Source: Craterostigma plantagineum (Eukaryota; Streptophyta; Magnoliopsida; Lamiales; Linderniaceae). From it: 64,000 bases of DNA. Of this stretch, positions 46,595 to 58,255 are shown one piece after another. The position numbers and the translations under genes were made by a program. The stretch spans positions 310,001-374,000 of the forward strand of contig JAPQWV010000497.1 of assembly GCA_027422505.1 (NCBI GenBank), read 5' to 3'. The number at the start of each line of letters is the position of its first letter. Within the stretch, counting starts at the first letter, position 1. The notes under the pieces are model-generated. The model ran no database searches and was not told the DNA's origin. It saw only the letters and a list, made by a program, of their open reading frames with translations.

Positions 46595-48476
46595 AATTGG
46601 ATTCGCCAAATTCCTACTTTCGCTTCGCAGACCTCCTACTGATTCGCCAACCTCTCAATTCGTCAACCTTTATGATTCGTGAAGTGCCCAATTCGCTAAG
46701 TTTAACCCAATTCGTGAAGTTCAATGATATTTATATTATTTTATTCGAATACTTGTTCGTTACACCACACCAAAATTCGCCAAGCTTGATGGTACTACAT
46801 TACTTTATTCCTACACCTTGTGAAGTCCCATGTGCTTACCATATTATATTATATTATTTTATTCCCCACTCTATCATGGAAGTATTTGTTTGTGCGGTCC
46901 AATCATTTCAATCCACCAAGTGCATATAACTATTAATATCAATACCTCACGATTGAAGTTGTGTAGCTTTTAATATTGTTTATTCTATTCTCTCCCGAAA
47001 TCCAATGTAACTTATATTATTATTCTATCATTTAGACTTCGTGAGGTTCCCCTTAGCTAATGGTTAGCGAAAGCTTATCTCATTGATTTATAATTCACCA
47101 AGTCAATTCGTAAAGTATACAATTCGCCAAATAGACATCGTGAAGTTCTTAGATCGCCAATCTATATAGTTCGCGAACTTCCCTACAATTCGCAAAAAGA
47201 TTACCCTAGTTCGTGACTTGTGAATTCTGTGATATCTCTCATAAGTTTAATTCGCGCTTTGCATTGAGTTCGCAAATTCCACCAATTCGCAAAACTCATC
47301 CACCTCGTGAAACTTCATCGAGTTTGCCAAATTTCTCACCGTTTGCGACCTTGGACCCGCAAACCTCCTACTTCGCGAATCCATGAAAGAGGGGTCTTGA
47401 GTTCGCAAAACTCTCGACCCGTGAAATTTCCCAATTCAAACTTCGCGAACTCTTTACACTCGATTCGCAAAACTCCGTGGATTCGCCAAACTCGAGCTTG
47501 TCAACTAGGGTTCGATTCGTGAACCCTTAAACATTTTTTAACGCCTAAAGTCTTCAAGGGCTTCGATCAAAAGCCATTTCTTGAAAGAACAGTATGAATT
47601 CTATTTAAGCGTTAAAACTTTTCCTAAGAACCCTCGTGAGCCTACTTAAGTACTTCAAATCCTATATCATCTTTCATGTCCAATACTCCTAAAACTCGTC
47701 ATGAATTCTTTAGCTCGAATGACAATGATTAAATTTCCAAATAATTTCCCTGCCATTCGACTTACATGAAATCTCTCATGTTTTTCTTAATTCTCAAGAA
47801 TAGAACAATTAAAAATCCCTAGTTACGAATATTACAGAAACTATAAGCAATATTTTGACTTACCAAAACTCGAGATCTTGAATGGCTTGGGATGTTCTCA
47901 AGCCTTTCGTTCGAACTATTCTTCTTCCTTATCTTGAATTGGACGTGTTTGCTTCTTGTTTAAGGTGTGGGTAGATATTAAAATAATCAAAGTAGGTTGA
48001 TGGGACTTAAGTGGCGTGGGACTTCCTTAATCTTAGGAACATTGTCCCAAAAATATCTATTCCTATTTGGTTTGGGCTTTAATGTTGGAATTAAATTCTA
48101 ACCCATAACCCAAAGTCCAATTTCTATCCTACTACTTTTATTATCCCGTTTCTATTCTTGCTAATACTATTATTTCTATTTCACTTATTCTTAATTTTTG
48201 ACAATGCCTAGTAAGTTTTGGTATCACACGGTCACATATTTAACGTGCATAAAATTCATATAGAATCACATAAGCACCTAATTAATACATATAAAATCAC
48301 GTAAGCACGTCATTGTCGTACCATTATTCACAAAATCGCATAGGCACAAAATTTCATGACTTCGTGCGGGCATGCAATTAATCCTTAAAGTTCACCTAGG
48401 TCACATAAGACATATAATATATACACACGAATTTATTGGCCGGCCTAAATTACGGGGACCCGGGCATTACATGATT

Positions 48477-51107
48477 GTTGGTAATTTTTGAGGTAGAGCC
48501 TATTTTGAAATTGTCGCTTCTAAAGGTGATAGGCTGAAGTGAACAAGTAGAAGCAATTATTTTGAATATAGAAATGGCTCTTTTATTACTACGAGTGTCT
48601 TTTATTTTAACAGAAAGGGTAACATTCTTAGAAACATTCAAATTACTAGCTCTTTCTTTATCTTAGTACTAGACACTCTCGCCTTCGTTTTCAGTGCTGG
48701 CCCTACGCTCCCTGTGGACATAGGTGAAATGGAATTAGTCTTAGCACTTTTAATAGAATTATTAATGCACTTTTGATCTTTCAAGGGCGATTTTTCGATT
48801 TTCACGCTTTTCATAATAGCGTGAGAGGTAGTTTGGGAGGATGAGGAAGCCTTGAGATTTTCCATCTCCTTAAAGAACTTTTTCTTTTCAGCTTCGAAAT
48901 TTTCTCGTCCTTTATCTAATTTTGCCTGTGACTCCTCTATCTGTTTTATTAGAGGAGGTATGTAGAGAGAAATTTTATAATGAACGTCTTTGACTTCCTC
49001 GTCGTGTGCTTGAGATTCAGGAGGTAGAACTTGAACTAAATCACAGACAGGTGTAAGGAAGGTTTCATATTTCTGTCTCTTTCATTTAGTTCAGTGTTGT
49101 CAAAGGGATCTCAGGCCCATGTGAGGCTTTTCTCATAGATGAACCATAATTGTTTTGGTATGTTGATTCAGTGAATTCTCTACGAGAGGTTACTCCTAAA
49201 CCCATGTGCTTAATATTATATATTTCTTTCTCCGAAGTACACGTGGGTTAGTAAAACATACGCCTTCTATAGGATTATAGAACTCTATATCCTTGGGCTT
49301 GTTGAAAAAATATCGTCTGTTCGGATTGTCCCCTGTGCGTAAGAAGATCATCTAATTTCTTAATTTTTGCATATAACTTCTTGCGTTCCTCACTAAGGAG
49401 AGCATAATTATTCTCTACCGTTAGTTTAGCGACTTGACAGGCATCTAGTTTCATACTAAGCTCACTAACCTTAGCATTTGATATTTCTAATTCAGCTTCT
49501 AAATTAGTGATCTTAGTGGTAGCTTCAGTTATCCTATAATTTAGGGTAGCTTTCTCATTGAGATTCCTAATCAGGCAATTGTAGTTATTTGCTAGCCTAT
49601 CTTCTAATTCCTTAATCTTTTCACTATGCTGTCCTATTTGAGGTTGACTAGTCTCTCTAGAATGTAGGCTCTTAGTAAGTTCTATTTTAGCACTAGAGCT
49701 TCTAAGTTCTGATTCGAGACTTTTATCTTCTCCTAAGATCTCGCAAGTTTATCCTCTACTTCCTTAGCACTTTTCTGCTCACGTTTCATGTTAGCATATT
49801 GTGTTTGATATGATTCTAGCATGGTCAATAATGTGGAAGAAGAGACTACCTCTTTTGACGAGGTGGATGCGTTGTCTTCATCCGTCAGATTGGATGTTTC
49901 GGCATTCGATTCATTGTCGAGACGGGCCATGAGGGCTAAATTCTCTTCTTCAGAACTCGACGTGTCCTCGAGCCATTGGTCTTGTTCGGCCATGAGGGCT
50001 ACTCCAGCTTCCTTCTGTTTAGTCAATTGGAGCTTCCTGGAGTAGTAGTTGGCATCTCTTTTTGGAAGAGTGCACTCTCTGGCAAAGTGACCTGGCTTGC
50101 CACAGTTGAAACATTTGTTAGCCTCTTTAGGGTTCTTGACCTCGGAGCTCTCTGGTGCACGTTCTTTGTTTTTAGAGCTTGTAGTCCGAAATCTGTTGGC
50201 TGAGGTTGAAGACTTCTTCTTGAAGTACTTCTTACTCATCATTTTTCCTAGTAGAGCCAACTGCTTTCTCAGGGCTTTCATGTTTGGCTCGACGTCGGAG
50301 TCCGACGCTTCTTCTGACTCTGAAGGAGAAGGAGGCCTAACGATCTTTTTTTTTCTTGATTTCGAGCTCCTCTTCTCCGAGACTAAGGCAACAGTGTCTT
50401 TGGTCTGTTTGCTCTTCTGCTCCTTATATCATCCTCATGTTGTGCGAGATTGTAAAACACGGCATGGATATCCAACTCCTCTAGATCTTTATTTTGTCGA
50501 ATTTGAGTGGATATTTTCTTCAATTCCGCGGGCAGGAAAGACAGAAATCTGATGTTTGTCTCCATATTGGTCTTCGTGATTTCTATCTTTCTCATCTCGT
50601 TGAGAAGAGTGAGGTATCTTTGGTAGATCTCATATAGACTCTCATCCGGCTTTGCTTTGAAGGAGTCGTAAGCAGTGAGAATGTTCGCCTTTTTGGCCTT
50701 TATGCCAACTTCCGTCCTCTAAATCATCCTATGCAGTTCATCCCACAGGGGACATGCACCCAAAACTGTGCGGGTATTCATGGCTACTAGACTCTCCTCT
50801 AATCGTTGGGGATGCCATGTATGAGGGTATTCATGGCTACTAGATCAGCCTTAGCCCGAGCCCTCTCCTCGATTGTGTACTCCCTAGGCTCCTTCAGTCG
50901 CCTAGACGCATGAATTTGAGGGGTTGCCGTTTCATCACCGGGGACATGCACCCAAAACTGTGCGGGTCCTTCTTCTAGTGATTTCAGTAAATTCTCGGCT
51001 TGATCTTTTAAGGCGATGAAATTGAGGAAGCGGCTACTCCACACGGTATATTCGCCTCGTTGCAAAATCGGCGGGCGGTTGTCATTTCCGAGCGAGTATG
51101 CATCCAT
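48477..51107 (-). pseudogene. Element B gag, fragmented
   Basis: From the start at 51107 (MDAYSLGNDNRPPILQRGEY) pieces correspond to A gag. They are FLNFIALKDQ in the N-terminal domain, a middle part with ELDIHAVFYNL (50595-50383), and the CCHC knuckle CFNCGKPGHFAREC (about 50090-50110) in a frame from 50281 to 49733. A long Ser/Lys/Glu-rich coiled-coil-like tail down to 48490 is broken by stops. A local duplication scrambles 50740-50960. The solo LTR lies immediately beyond the tail. Confidence 0.87.
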
Positions 51108-52110
51108 TTTGTATTGTAGTTGAGTTGTTGAAGGATCTTCGTTAAGTGTTTTGAACGTTTGAAGATGATGTAATGTTTCACAAGTGACAAAGTTCGTTAG
51201 TAGCGTTTGATTCGAGAAATAGTTCGAGAATTATTTTCGATTCAATCTTTAAAGTTTGATCGAAAATAATTTTGTCGAAATAGAATATAATGTGTACTGT
51301 TCTCGTGCGAGAAAATCTGTCAGCGAAATAATTTTCGAGCGAAATAAATTGCCCAAATTCGTTCGGTCGAGAAAAATTTCCTGATCGTGAATTTATTTCG
51401 ATCGTAAAGAAACAGTACGTTAGTAAGTTTCTCGACAAGTCAAAATAAATCTGTTGACTGGAAAAGTTTCTCGCGTGTAAATGATTTTCGCCTGGTCAAA
51501 CGTTAAAGGTCTGATCGAAAACGTTTTTCGAGAGAAAGTTTTTACGCATGCAAAGTCAAAATTGGTCTCTCTCAAAAAAGATTTTCGCTGAATAATGCTC
51601 GAGAAATATTTCTAACTAAAATCGTTTCTAGTGATGATGCTTCTAGCGCAGACTTCGTATTCTGACCGAGAAAATTCTCGCGCCAAGTTTTTCGATCGAG
51701 AACGATTAACACAGATTCAAGCAAAAACAAGGAATTAGACGATGAAATTTCAGGTAATTGCTCGCAATCATTTACTAACTACGCACGAACAAGCAATTAA
51801 ACACGTTATGAACCAAAGTATGTCGAATTTGATCAAAATCAGAACGTGTTCTTCATGTTCTTGGCAAACAGTAAATCACAGAATCGATTTAATCCAAAAA
51901 AAATGAAGTTCAAACAGCACAAATCTGATTGCGATCATCATTTAACACTTAAACAAGCACAGGAACATCAAATTCAAGTCAATTAAGCACAAAATTATGC
52001 TATTGGATCGCAAAAAAATTTCACGCCAAAATGTTCTTCGACGAACAGTAATCAGAAAAATGATTTTCGATCCAAATCTAACAATTTTTGATTCAAAACA
52101 GAACGAATCT
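51108..52110 (-). other. Leader of element B with CGAGAAA / CGATCG motif array
   Basis: About 1 kb non-coding. Motifs such as TTCGAGAAA, CGAAAATAATTT and TCGATCG(A/T) recur every 15-40 bases between 51200 and 51710. It is equivalent in position to the leader of A. Confidence 0.75.
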
Positions 52111-52124
52111 GCTCTGATACCAAT
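52111..52124 (-). other. Primer binding site of element B
   Basis: On the minus strand ATTGGTATCAGAGC directly follows the 5' LTR and matches initiator tRNA-Met. Confidence 0.93.
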
Positions 52125-52476
52125 TGTTAGGTCCTACGATTAACAACTCTATGATCATAGGCATGAATTCTAAGTAATTCGATGATAATGATTGACATTT
52201 AGAATCGATCGAAAAACTCAAATGAAGATCGAGAGAGAGAATTCGAGTAGAGTGAGAAAGTTACTATTGTTTCTCTCTCTAGAAATTGAATTGCAAGCCT
52301 TTCGGATCAATTTCCAAAACTTTCTCTATTCAGCATAATTTGTTTACATGTATTTATACCAAACAAAACTTGGTATAAATATCGAAATAGTCATAATCTA
52401 AGGACTACTATACAAAACGCCCCTAATTACAAGGACAACTAATAAAATCAAGCACAATTAAAACATATACTCTACA
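52125..52476 (-). repeat. 5' LTR of element B with TATA box
   Basis: TG..CA ends, 352 bp, and about a dozen differences from 18864-19213. On the minus strand TATAAATA (52358-52351) is a candidate core promoter. Confidence 0.93.
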
Positions 52477-52481
52477 CAATC

Positions 52482-53319
52482 GAATAAAGCGGCAGTCAGC
52501 CATTTTCCGATTATTTGATAACCGAAACAAATTCCAATCAATACCAAATTTTCCAGAAAAATTCTACACTTTCGGCGTTCGCAACAAAGGGTCTTTCGAA
52601 TTATTCTGATGTCGTTTGATATTTTTCTTAAAATCAAATCTCTAGTTCGAAATTATCAACTCGAGTGAAGCGACAGTCTGCCGTCTTTCAATTATTTAAT
52701 GCTTGAAATGATTTCCGATCAATACCAAATGTTCCAGAACAATTCTACACCTCCTGACATTCGTAACGAGTGGTTTTTCGAATTATTCTGATGACAATCA
52801 AATCAGTAGGGTTCGAAGTATACCTTCGGTGATCGTGATTTCTTTTCTTATCGCCTTGGATGGATGTCGCTTCACCTCGCCTGGTTCTCGGGGCCTCCGG
52901 GCTAGATCGTCACTCTGGTATGTCCTTGAACGAACCTCCGAGACTGATCCCGATGGCTAGACGTAGTTCTGTTCGGGCATTGGGACTCGTCAAACGAAAC
53001 CGTCAGTTCAACTATGTGGCTTGAGAAATTGTAGAACTTTTCTACCTCTTTTTCTCTTGTTATTCTTAGAAAAATATCAAGTCCATTAACTTTCTAAGCC
53101 ATCCCACGTTAGTTCATTTATGCATTCATAATTTAATATTTTTATTATTAAGTGAAACAAGAGTCAAGTGAGACACTTGTTAAATGACTCAAAGGATGAG
53201 TCATATGTTCTACACATCCTTGGATTTGTAGATTTTTCTATTTTTCATTTTTTATTTTATGATAATTTCAATTTGACCCTTTAGGTTTCTAAATTCTCAA
53301 TTTAGTCCCCCAATTTTAA
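52482..53319. repeat. Flank of element B's target, with a diverged ~187-bp direct duplication
   Basis: Positions 52487-52612 and 52673-52793 are diverged copies of one sequence. Shared landmarks are GCGRCAGTC, ATCAATACCAAAT, TTCTACAC and TTCGAATTATTCTGATG. No gene is seen. Joined across B this follows 18863, so the 72-bp repeat and this duplication belonged to one repeat-rich locus before B inserted. Confidence 0.6.
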
Positions 53320-54420
53320 AAAAAATGGAAGCTTGCATGTGCGCCCGCCTCATCGCGTGCGCTGGCCTGCCTAAGTGCCGCGCCTGCGTGCCGCACTTGT
53401 CCGCGCGCGCTGCCCCAGCCTCGCGCGCCAACCTCGCCAAGCCCTGCCGAGAAGTCCCGCACATCCGTGCGCGCCAACTCTCGCACATCCCAGCCGAGAA
53501 GTCTCGCACACTGCCTAAGTCCCATGCGCGCCAACTCTCGCACGTCCCTGCCGAGAAGTCCCCGCACGCCCTTAGCCCAATGTGCCCACGCTGTGCGCGC
53601 GCTGCCCCCGCAGCCTTGCGCATGCGTGCGCGCGCATTGTGCGCCAGCTGCCGAGAAGTCCCCGCACGCCCTTAGCCCAATGTGCCCACGCTGTGCGCGC
53701 GCTGCCCCCTCAGCCATGTCGTATAATACCTCACGCATGTCGCCCTGCCTTGTAAAGCAGAAACAGAACAAGACAACGTATATTTAAGGGACCTCGCCGA
53801 GGTTCGCTCCTCGACTTAGCCCGTTTTATTCCTCGGCGAACAAAACGTACACTATAGGAAAACTCAAACCCGTGTGGAACCGAACAAGTCTCGGCCTCAC
53901 CTCGCTAACCCAAACGAAGCTACTAACACGGTTATCCTAAGTGTCCCTTCGGGATCTTAATCTCAACATGCGAGACTTATATGTCTAAGTCTCTGATACC
54001 AACTCTGTTGCGAATCCGACACTTAGACAATTTTTTTTCTTTCGAAACCGCCCTCGTAATCGCGCCTTCGCAACCGGCACGCGCTCAATCGAATCCCGCC
54101 GCGCGGAACTTTGCCTTGAACACGTTCAGCCTCTCACGCACGTCGTCCTGCCTTGTAAAGCGGAAACGGAACAAGGCAACGTAAATTTAAGGGGACCTCA
54201 CCGACCAACTGATAAATAGCCTTATCAGGCAGGCCGAGACTTGTTGCGTTTAGGCTTGTGTTCTATCAAAACTGACGCGAGAGTTGCAAATCGTAATCTC
54301 CCAAATCTTCCTCCAAGATCTTCCCTAAATTTAGTAAGTATCCAAACAAGATCTCCCCCAAAATAAGGAAAGTATCTTTACCAAATCTAGTGACCAATTC
54401 AAACACACCATTCCCAAAAG
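53320..54420 (-). repeat. Inverted LTR fragments of the GC-rich gypsy-type family
   Basis: The reverse complement matches 54421-55790 in pieces. An LTR end plus PBS (minus strand TGGTATCAGAG, at 54001-53991) borders 54006-54420. A second piece (53810-53960) matches 55460-55640. Next to it TACGACATGGCTGAGGG, the start of gag, is fused directly to the GC-rich LTR block at a shared GGGCAG. Long Arg/Ala/Pro-rich frames on both strands are by-products of GC content. Confidence 0.75.
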
Positions 54421-55790
54421 ATGCATGGGCGGAGCCGGCGACGTAACGAGAGACTCGGCCGGAGCCGGTGAGGTCAGCCATGGTGGCCGGCCAGGCAGGC
54501 GGCCTGGCCGGGCCGCGCACCTACACAGGGCGCGGGGCCGTGCGCGCGGCGCGCGCGTACGCATGCGCAAGGCTGCGGGGGCAGCGCGCGCGCAGCGTGG
54601 GCACATTGGGCTAAGGGCGTGCGGGGACTTCACGGCAGGGACGTGCGAGAGTTGGCGTGCATGGGACTTAGGCAGTGTGCGAGACTTCTCGGCAGGGATG
54701 TGCGAGAGTTGGCACGCGCGGATGTGCGGGGCTTCTTGGCAGGGCTTGGCGAGGTTGGTGCGCGAGGCTGGGCAGCGCGCGCGGACAAGTGCGGCAGCGC
54801 CAGCGCGAAGAGGCTGGCGCACATGCGAGCTGGCGCGGACGCTGAGGTCCGGCGACAGCACGACGGCGGACAGCGGTCCGGCGGCCGGCGGCGGACGGTG
54901 GAGCACGGCGGTGCTCGGCGGCGGTGCGCGGCGGCGCACTGCGGCGGACCGCGGCGGCGACGGCGGTGGTCGGCGGCGGCGCCGAGTGATGACGGCTGAG
55001 CTGGGAGGCAAGGCCGGGTCTGGCCAGACGGGCCGGGCCAGGTGTGCCGCGCCCGCGCCAGGCTGCGCGCGACGAGGACGCGCGGCGCGGCGGGGGGCTG
55101 GGGCGAGGATGAGGTGGGCGCGGCACGCTGAGTCCTAGAAGCTTCCAAGGAGTTTGAATTGGTCCCTAGATTTGGTAAATATACTTTCCTTATTTTGGGG
55201 GAGATCTTGTTTGGATATTTACTAAATTTTAGGGAAGATATTGGACGAAGATTTGGGAGATCTTTTAGGGATCTCTTCTACCAATTCAAAGGAGGCTAAG
55301 GCTTATAAATAGAGCCTCATCGCCCAGCCAAAGGAGACCACGAAATTGAGGGTCTTGAGAGGAGATTTTCGAGAGCACACCAAGTCACAACATCGAGTCT
55401 TTTGGGAAGGATTCGACGGGGTCGCATTGAGGAGTTTCACTAGCGAGTTAGGTTAGTGATTAAGATCCCGAAGGGAAACTTAGGATAACCGTGTTAGTAG
55501 CTTCGTTTGGGTTAGCGAGGTGAGGCCGAGACTTGTTCGGTTCCACACGGGTTTGAGTTTTCCTATAGCGTACGTTTTGTTCGCCGAGGAATAAAACGGG
55601 CTAAGTCGAGGAGCGAACCACGGCGAGGTCCCTTAAATTTACGTTGTCTTGTTCCGTTTCCTCTTTACAAGGCAGGGCGACGTGCACGAGAGGCTGAACG
55701 TGTTCAAGGCGAAGTTCCGCGCGGCGGTTGCGAAGGCGCGATTACGAGGGCAGTTTCGAAAAAAATTCTCTAAGTGTCGGATTCACAACA
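54421..55790 (+). repeat. 5' LTR of the gag-only gypsy-type element (5'-truncated)
   Basis: It begins at GCATGGGCGGAGCC, lacking the first ~125 bases present in the 3' LTR (57296-57420). It ends GGATTCACAACA before the PBS. A TATA box, TATAAATA, lies at 55304-55311. Positions 54500-55100 are extremely GC-rich with CGGCGG repeats and motifs like GACTTCTCGGCAGGG. Confidence 0.78.
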
Positions 55791-55794
55791 GAGT

Positions 55795-55806
55795 TGATAT
55801 CAGAGC
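55795..55806 (+). other. Primer binding site (one mismatch)
   Basis: TGATATCAGAGC differs at one base from the initiator tRNA-Met complement TGGTATCAGAGC. It lies four bases after the LTR end. Confidence 0.8.
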
Positions 55807-55817
55807 CATTACACGAC

Positions 55818-57290
55818 ATGGCTGAGGGCAGTCGATCGACGGCGGCTCGACTGACGGACCTGGAGACAAGGGTGGGACAGCTACAGACCACCCTAGAGAA
55901 CCTACCCGACGTTGCGACGTTGGTAGCTGAAGTTAACACGCTCAAGGCAGCAAGGGCGGTAGAGGAGGCGCAGATGGTAAGGATCGAGGCCGAGCATGGA
56001 GCGCTTCGAACCTTGGTGGCGGGTGTCATGGCGACCCCAGCCGCACCGACGGGTCGTAAATCTGCAAGGGAGCCGCGGATGTTCAATGGAGTGCGTGACG
56101 CGAGGGAGTTACAAAACTTCCTTTATGACATCCAGGCGTATTTCCAAGGTGCGGGAATACAAGTGGCGGACAAGGTAGATGTCGCGTTGAACTACCTCGA
56201 GGACGACGCGAAGCTGTGGTGGCGGACAAGGCTCACGCAGGACGCGGGGCCTGGGCTGATTTGAGGCGTGAGTTGGAGGCCCAGTTTCTACCGGGGAACA
56301 CATCGTGGGTGACGAGGGAGGCGCTGAAGAAGCTCAAGCACACGGTCTCGGCGCGGGACTACGTGCGCGAGTTTGCCTCGGTCATGTTGGACATCACCGA
56401 TATGCCCGAGACGGAGCGACTCTACACCTTTATTGGCGGGCTCAAGCCATGGGCCCAAATGGAGCTGAATCGGCAGGGTGTCCAGGACCTTGCATCGGCT
56501 TACGCTGTGGCGGAGCGGCTTGTCGAGATAGGCCAATTGAGCAGCAAGCCACGGCGACAGAAGCCGCGGCGACCACTTCCATGAAGGCCAGAAAGGGGAA
56601 GGAGACCAAGAGGAAGAAGGGAGTGGACCAGAAGGGAAAAGAGGTAGCGCCCACGGCGGAGGCGACGGAGTACCCCAAAGGCGGTGCGTGTTACGTTTGC
56701 GGCGTGGTGGGGCATCGAGCGAGGCAGTGTCCGAAGCGGACGCAGGTGGCGGCCGCGATAGTCGTGGACGGTTCGACTGAAGGGGAAATCACGAGGATGG
56801 CCCCACTTCGGATAACTACTCTTCGGTGTACACCTTCTAAGAACCTTTTGTTTGTGAAGTGCAGGGTCAATAAGATTGAGGTGTTCGGGCTTGTCGACAC
56901 GGGCGTAACTCACACGTTCGTGGCAAGTTAGCTGATCGAGGATCTCAGACTTAGCATGCGCTCCCATGAGGCGGCGATTGAGACCTTTAATTCCCACGCA
57001 ATCGAAGTGAGAGGCTTGGCGGCGGCGGTGCTTAGCCTTGGCGGTTGGCGAGGATGGGTCGACCTTACGGTGGTCGAGATGGGTGATTTCGACCTGATCT
57101 TGGGGCTAGACTTCTTGAGGGCAGCGAAGGTGGCGATAGATCCTTCGAGCCATCAAATCCTTATTGGAAACGGAGGTGAGCGAGTCGACAGCGTCGACGA
57201 GGACGTTGTGCGACAGCACTGGCACGAGAGAAGAAGGGACGACAATGGGACGATGGTGTCGACGAGGACGCCGACTCTCTCCGCGGGGGG
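55818..57290 (+). pseudogene. Ty3/gypsy-type gag and aspartic protease, no reverse transcriptase
   Basis: The ATG at 55818 begins MAEGSRSTAARLTDLETRV, a coiled-coil-like start, then the gag domain with FLYDIQAYFQGA and DDAKLWWRTR. A frameshift near 56230-56260 leads to ADLRRELEAQFLPGN, VREFASVMLDITDMPE and GGLKPWAQMELNRQ (to 56584). Another shift leads to the CCHC knuckle CYVCGVVGHRARQC and the protease site FGLVDTGVTHTFVAS, stopped by a TAG (56929-56931). The protease fold resumes with DFDLILGLDFLRAAK. No RT, RNase H or integrase follows; a PPT and LTR come next. This layout is that of a non-autonomous gag-carrying element (TR-GAG type). Confidence 0.87.
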
Positions 57291-57295
57291 AGGAT
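57283..57295 (+). other. Polypurine tract of the gag-only element
   Basis: GCGGGGGGAGGAT immediately precedes the LTR start TGTTACACCC. Confidence 0.8.
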
Positions 57296-58255
57296 TGTTA
57301 CACCCTTGAGTGCCACGTCATCAGCTCGTCATGGCCGAGCTATATAAGTAGCTATGTGTGCTGGTCCAAGGCGCACGAGTTGGCGAGGATCAACACTTGG
57401 ACGATATAACCCAAGACGCATGGGCGGAGCCGGCGACGTAACGAGAGACTCGGCTGGAGCCGGCGAGGTCAGCCATGGTGGCCGGCCAGGCAGGCGGCCT
57501 GGCCGGGCCGCGCGCCTACACTGGGCGCAAGGCCGTGCGCGCGGCGTGCGCGCACGAATGCGCAAGGCTGCGGGTGCAGCGCGCGCACAACGTGGGCACA
57601 TTGGGCTAAGGGCGTGCCGGGACTTCTCGGCAGGGACGTGCGAGAGTTGGCGCGCATGGGACTTAGGCAGTGTGCGAGACTTCTCGGCAGAGATGTGCGA
57701 GTGTTGGCGCGCGCGGATGTGCAGGACTTCTCGGCAGGGCTTGGCGAGGTTGGCGCACGAGGCTGGGGCAACGCGCGCGGACAAGTGCGGCGCGCAGTCG
57801 CGGCACTTAGGCAGGCCAGCGCTCGCGATGAGGCGGGTGCACATGCGAGCTGGCGCGGGCGCTGAGGTCCGGCGACGGCGGTCCGGCGGCGGCGGTGCAA
57901 GGCGGTGCACGGCGGCGGACGGTGGAGCACGGCGGTGCTCGGCGGCGGTGCTTGGCGGCGACGGCGGCGGTCGGCGGCGGCGTCGGAGTGACGACGGCTG
58001 AGCTGGGAGGCAAGGTCGGGTCTGGCCAGGCGGGCCGAACCAGGTGTGCGATTGGGCGCGCGCGCGGCAGCGCGCGGGCCAGGCTGCGCGCGACGAGGAC
58101 GCGCGGGGCGGCGAGGGGCTGGGGCGAGGACGATGCGGGCGCGGCACGCTGAGTCCTAGAAGCTTCCAAGGAGTTTGAATTGGTCTCTAGATTTGGTAAA
58201 GATAATTTCCTTATTTTGAGGAAGATCTTGTTTGGATACTTACTAAATTTAGGGA
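57296..58255 (+). repeat. 3' LTR of the gag-only element (3'-truncated)
   Basis: It starts TGTTACACCC, has a TATATAAG box at about 57343, then matches 54421-55230. It breaks off at AATTTAGGGA near 58255, where sequence flips into an inverted LTR piece. The missing end corresponds to 55240-55790 of the other LTR. Confidence 0.78.

Larger units (their letters stand above)
44455..48471. mobile_element. Solo LTR, about 4.0 kb, with TSD TGATT
   Basis: The segment starts TGTAGCGACCC, ends GGGCATTACA, and is flanked by TGATT on both sides (44450-44454, 48472-48476). It contains no protein domain, so it is best read as a single very long LTR left by recombination, or as a non-coding element. Inside are CACGTCTTGTCTTG repeats (44930-45180), a dense array of TTCGYGAA-type motifs (45600-47530) and an exact 69-bp tandem duplication (46457-46594). 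It interrupts the gag region of element B. The orientation of its parent element is unknown. Confidence 0.82.
18859..52481 (-). mobile_element. Element B: complete nested Copia (Sirevirus-like) retrotransposon with TSD CAATC
   Basis: LTRs at 18864-19213 (3' LTR) and 52125-52476 (5' LTR) share nearly all positions and are flanked by the perfect 5-bp duplication CAATC (18859-18863, 52477-52481). Orientation is minus: PBS next to the right LTR, PPT next to the left one. The 33.6-kb span contains element A (28781-42875) and a solo LTR (44455-48471). Removing them leaves about 15.5 kb, ordered leader, gag, protease, integrase, RT, RNase H, spacer, third ORF. About a dozen LTR differences by eye (about 3 percent) make it older than A. 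All coding parts carry frameshifts and stops, so it is a non-functional copy. Confidence 0.93.

Noticed and set aside
44455..48471. Protein-coding insertion within element B
   Set aside because: No retroviral or transposase domain in any frame; boundaries and TSD instead indicate a solo LTR-like insertion.
54331..55148. Long Ala/Arg/Pro-rich frames on both strands
   Set aside because: They arise from CGG-repeat LTR sequence; stops are rare at this GC content and no conserved motif is present.
57329..58147. 272-residue minus-strand frame
   Set aside because: Same GC-rich LTR sequence as above; not protein coding.
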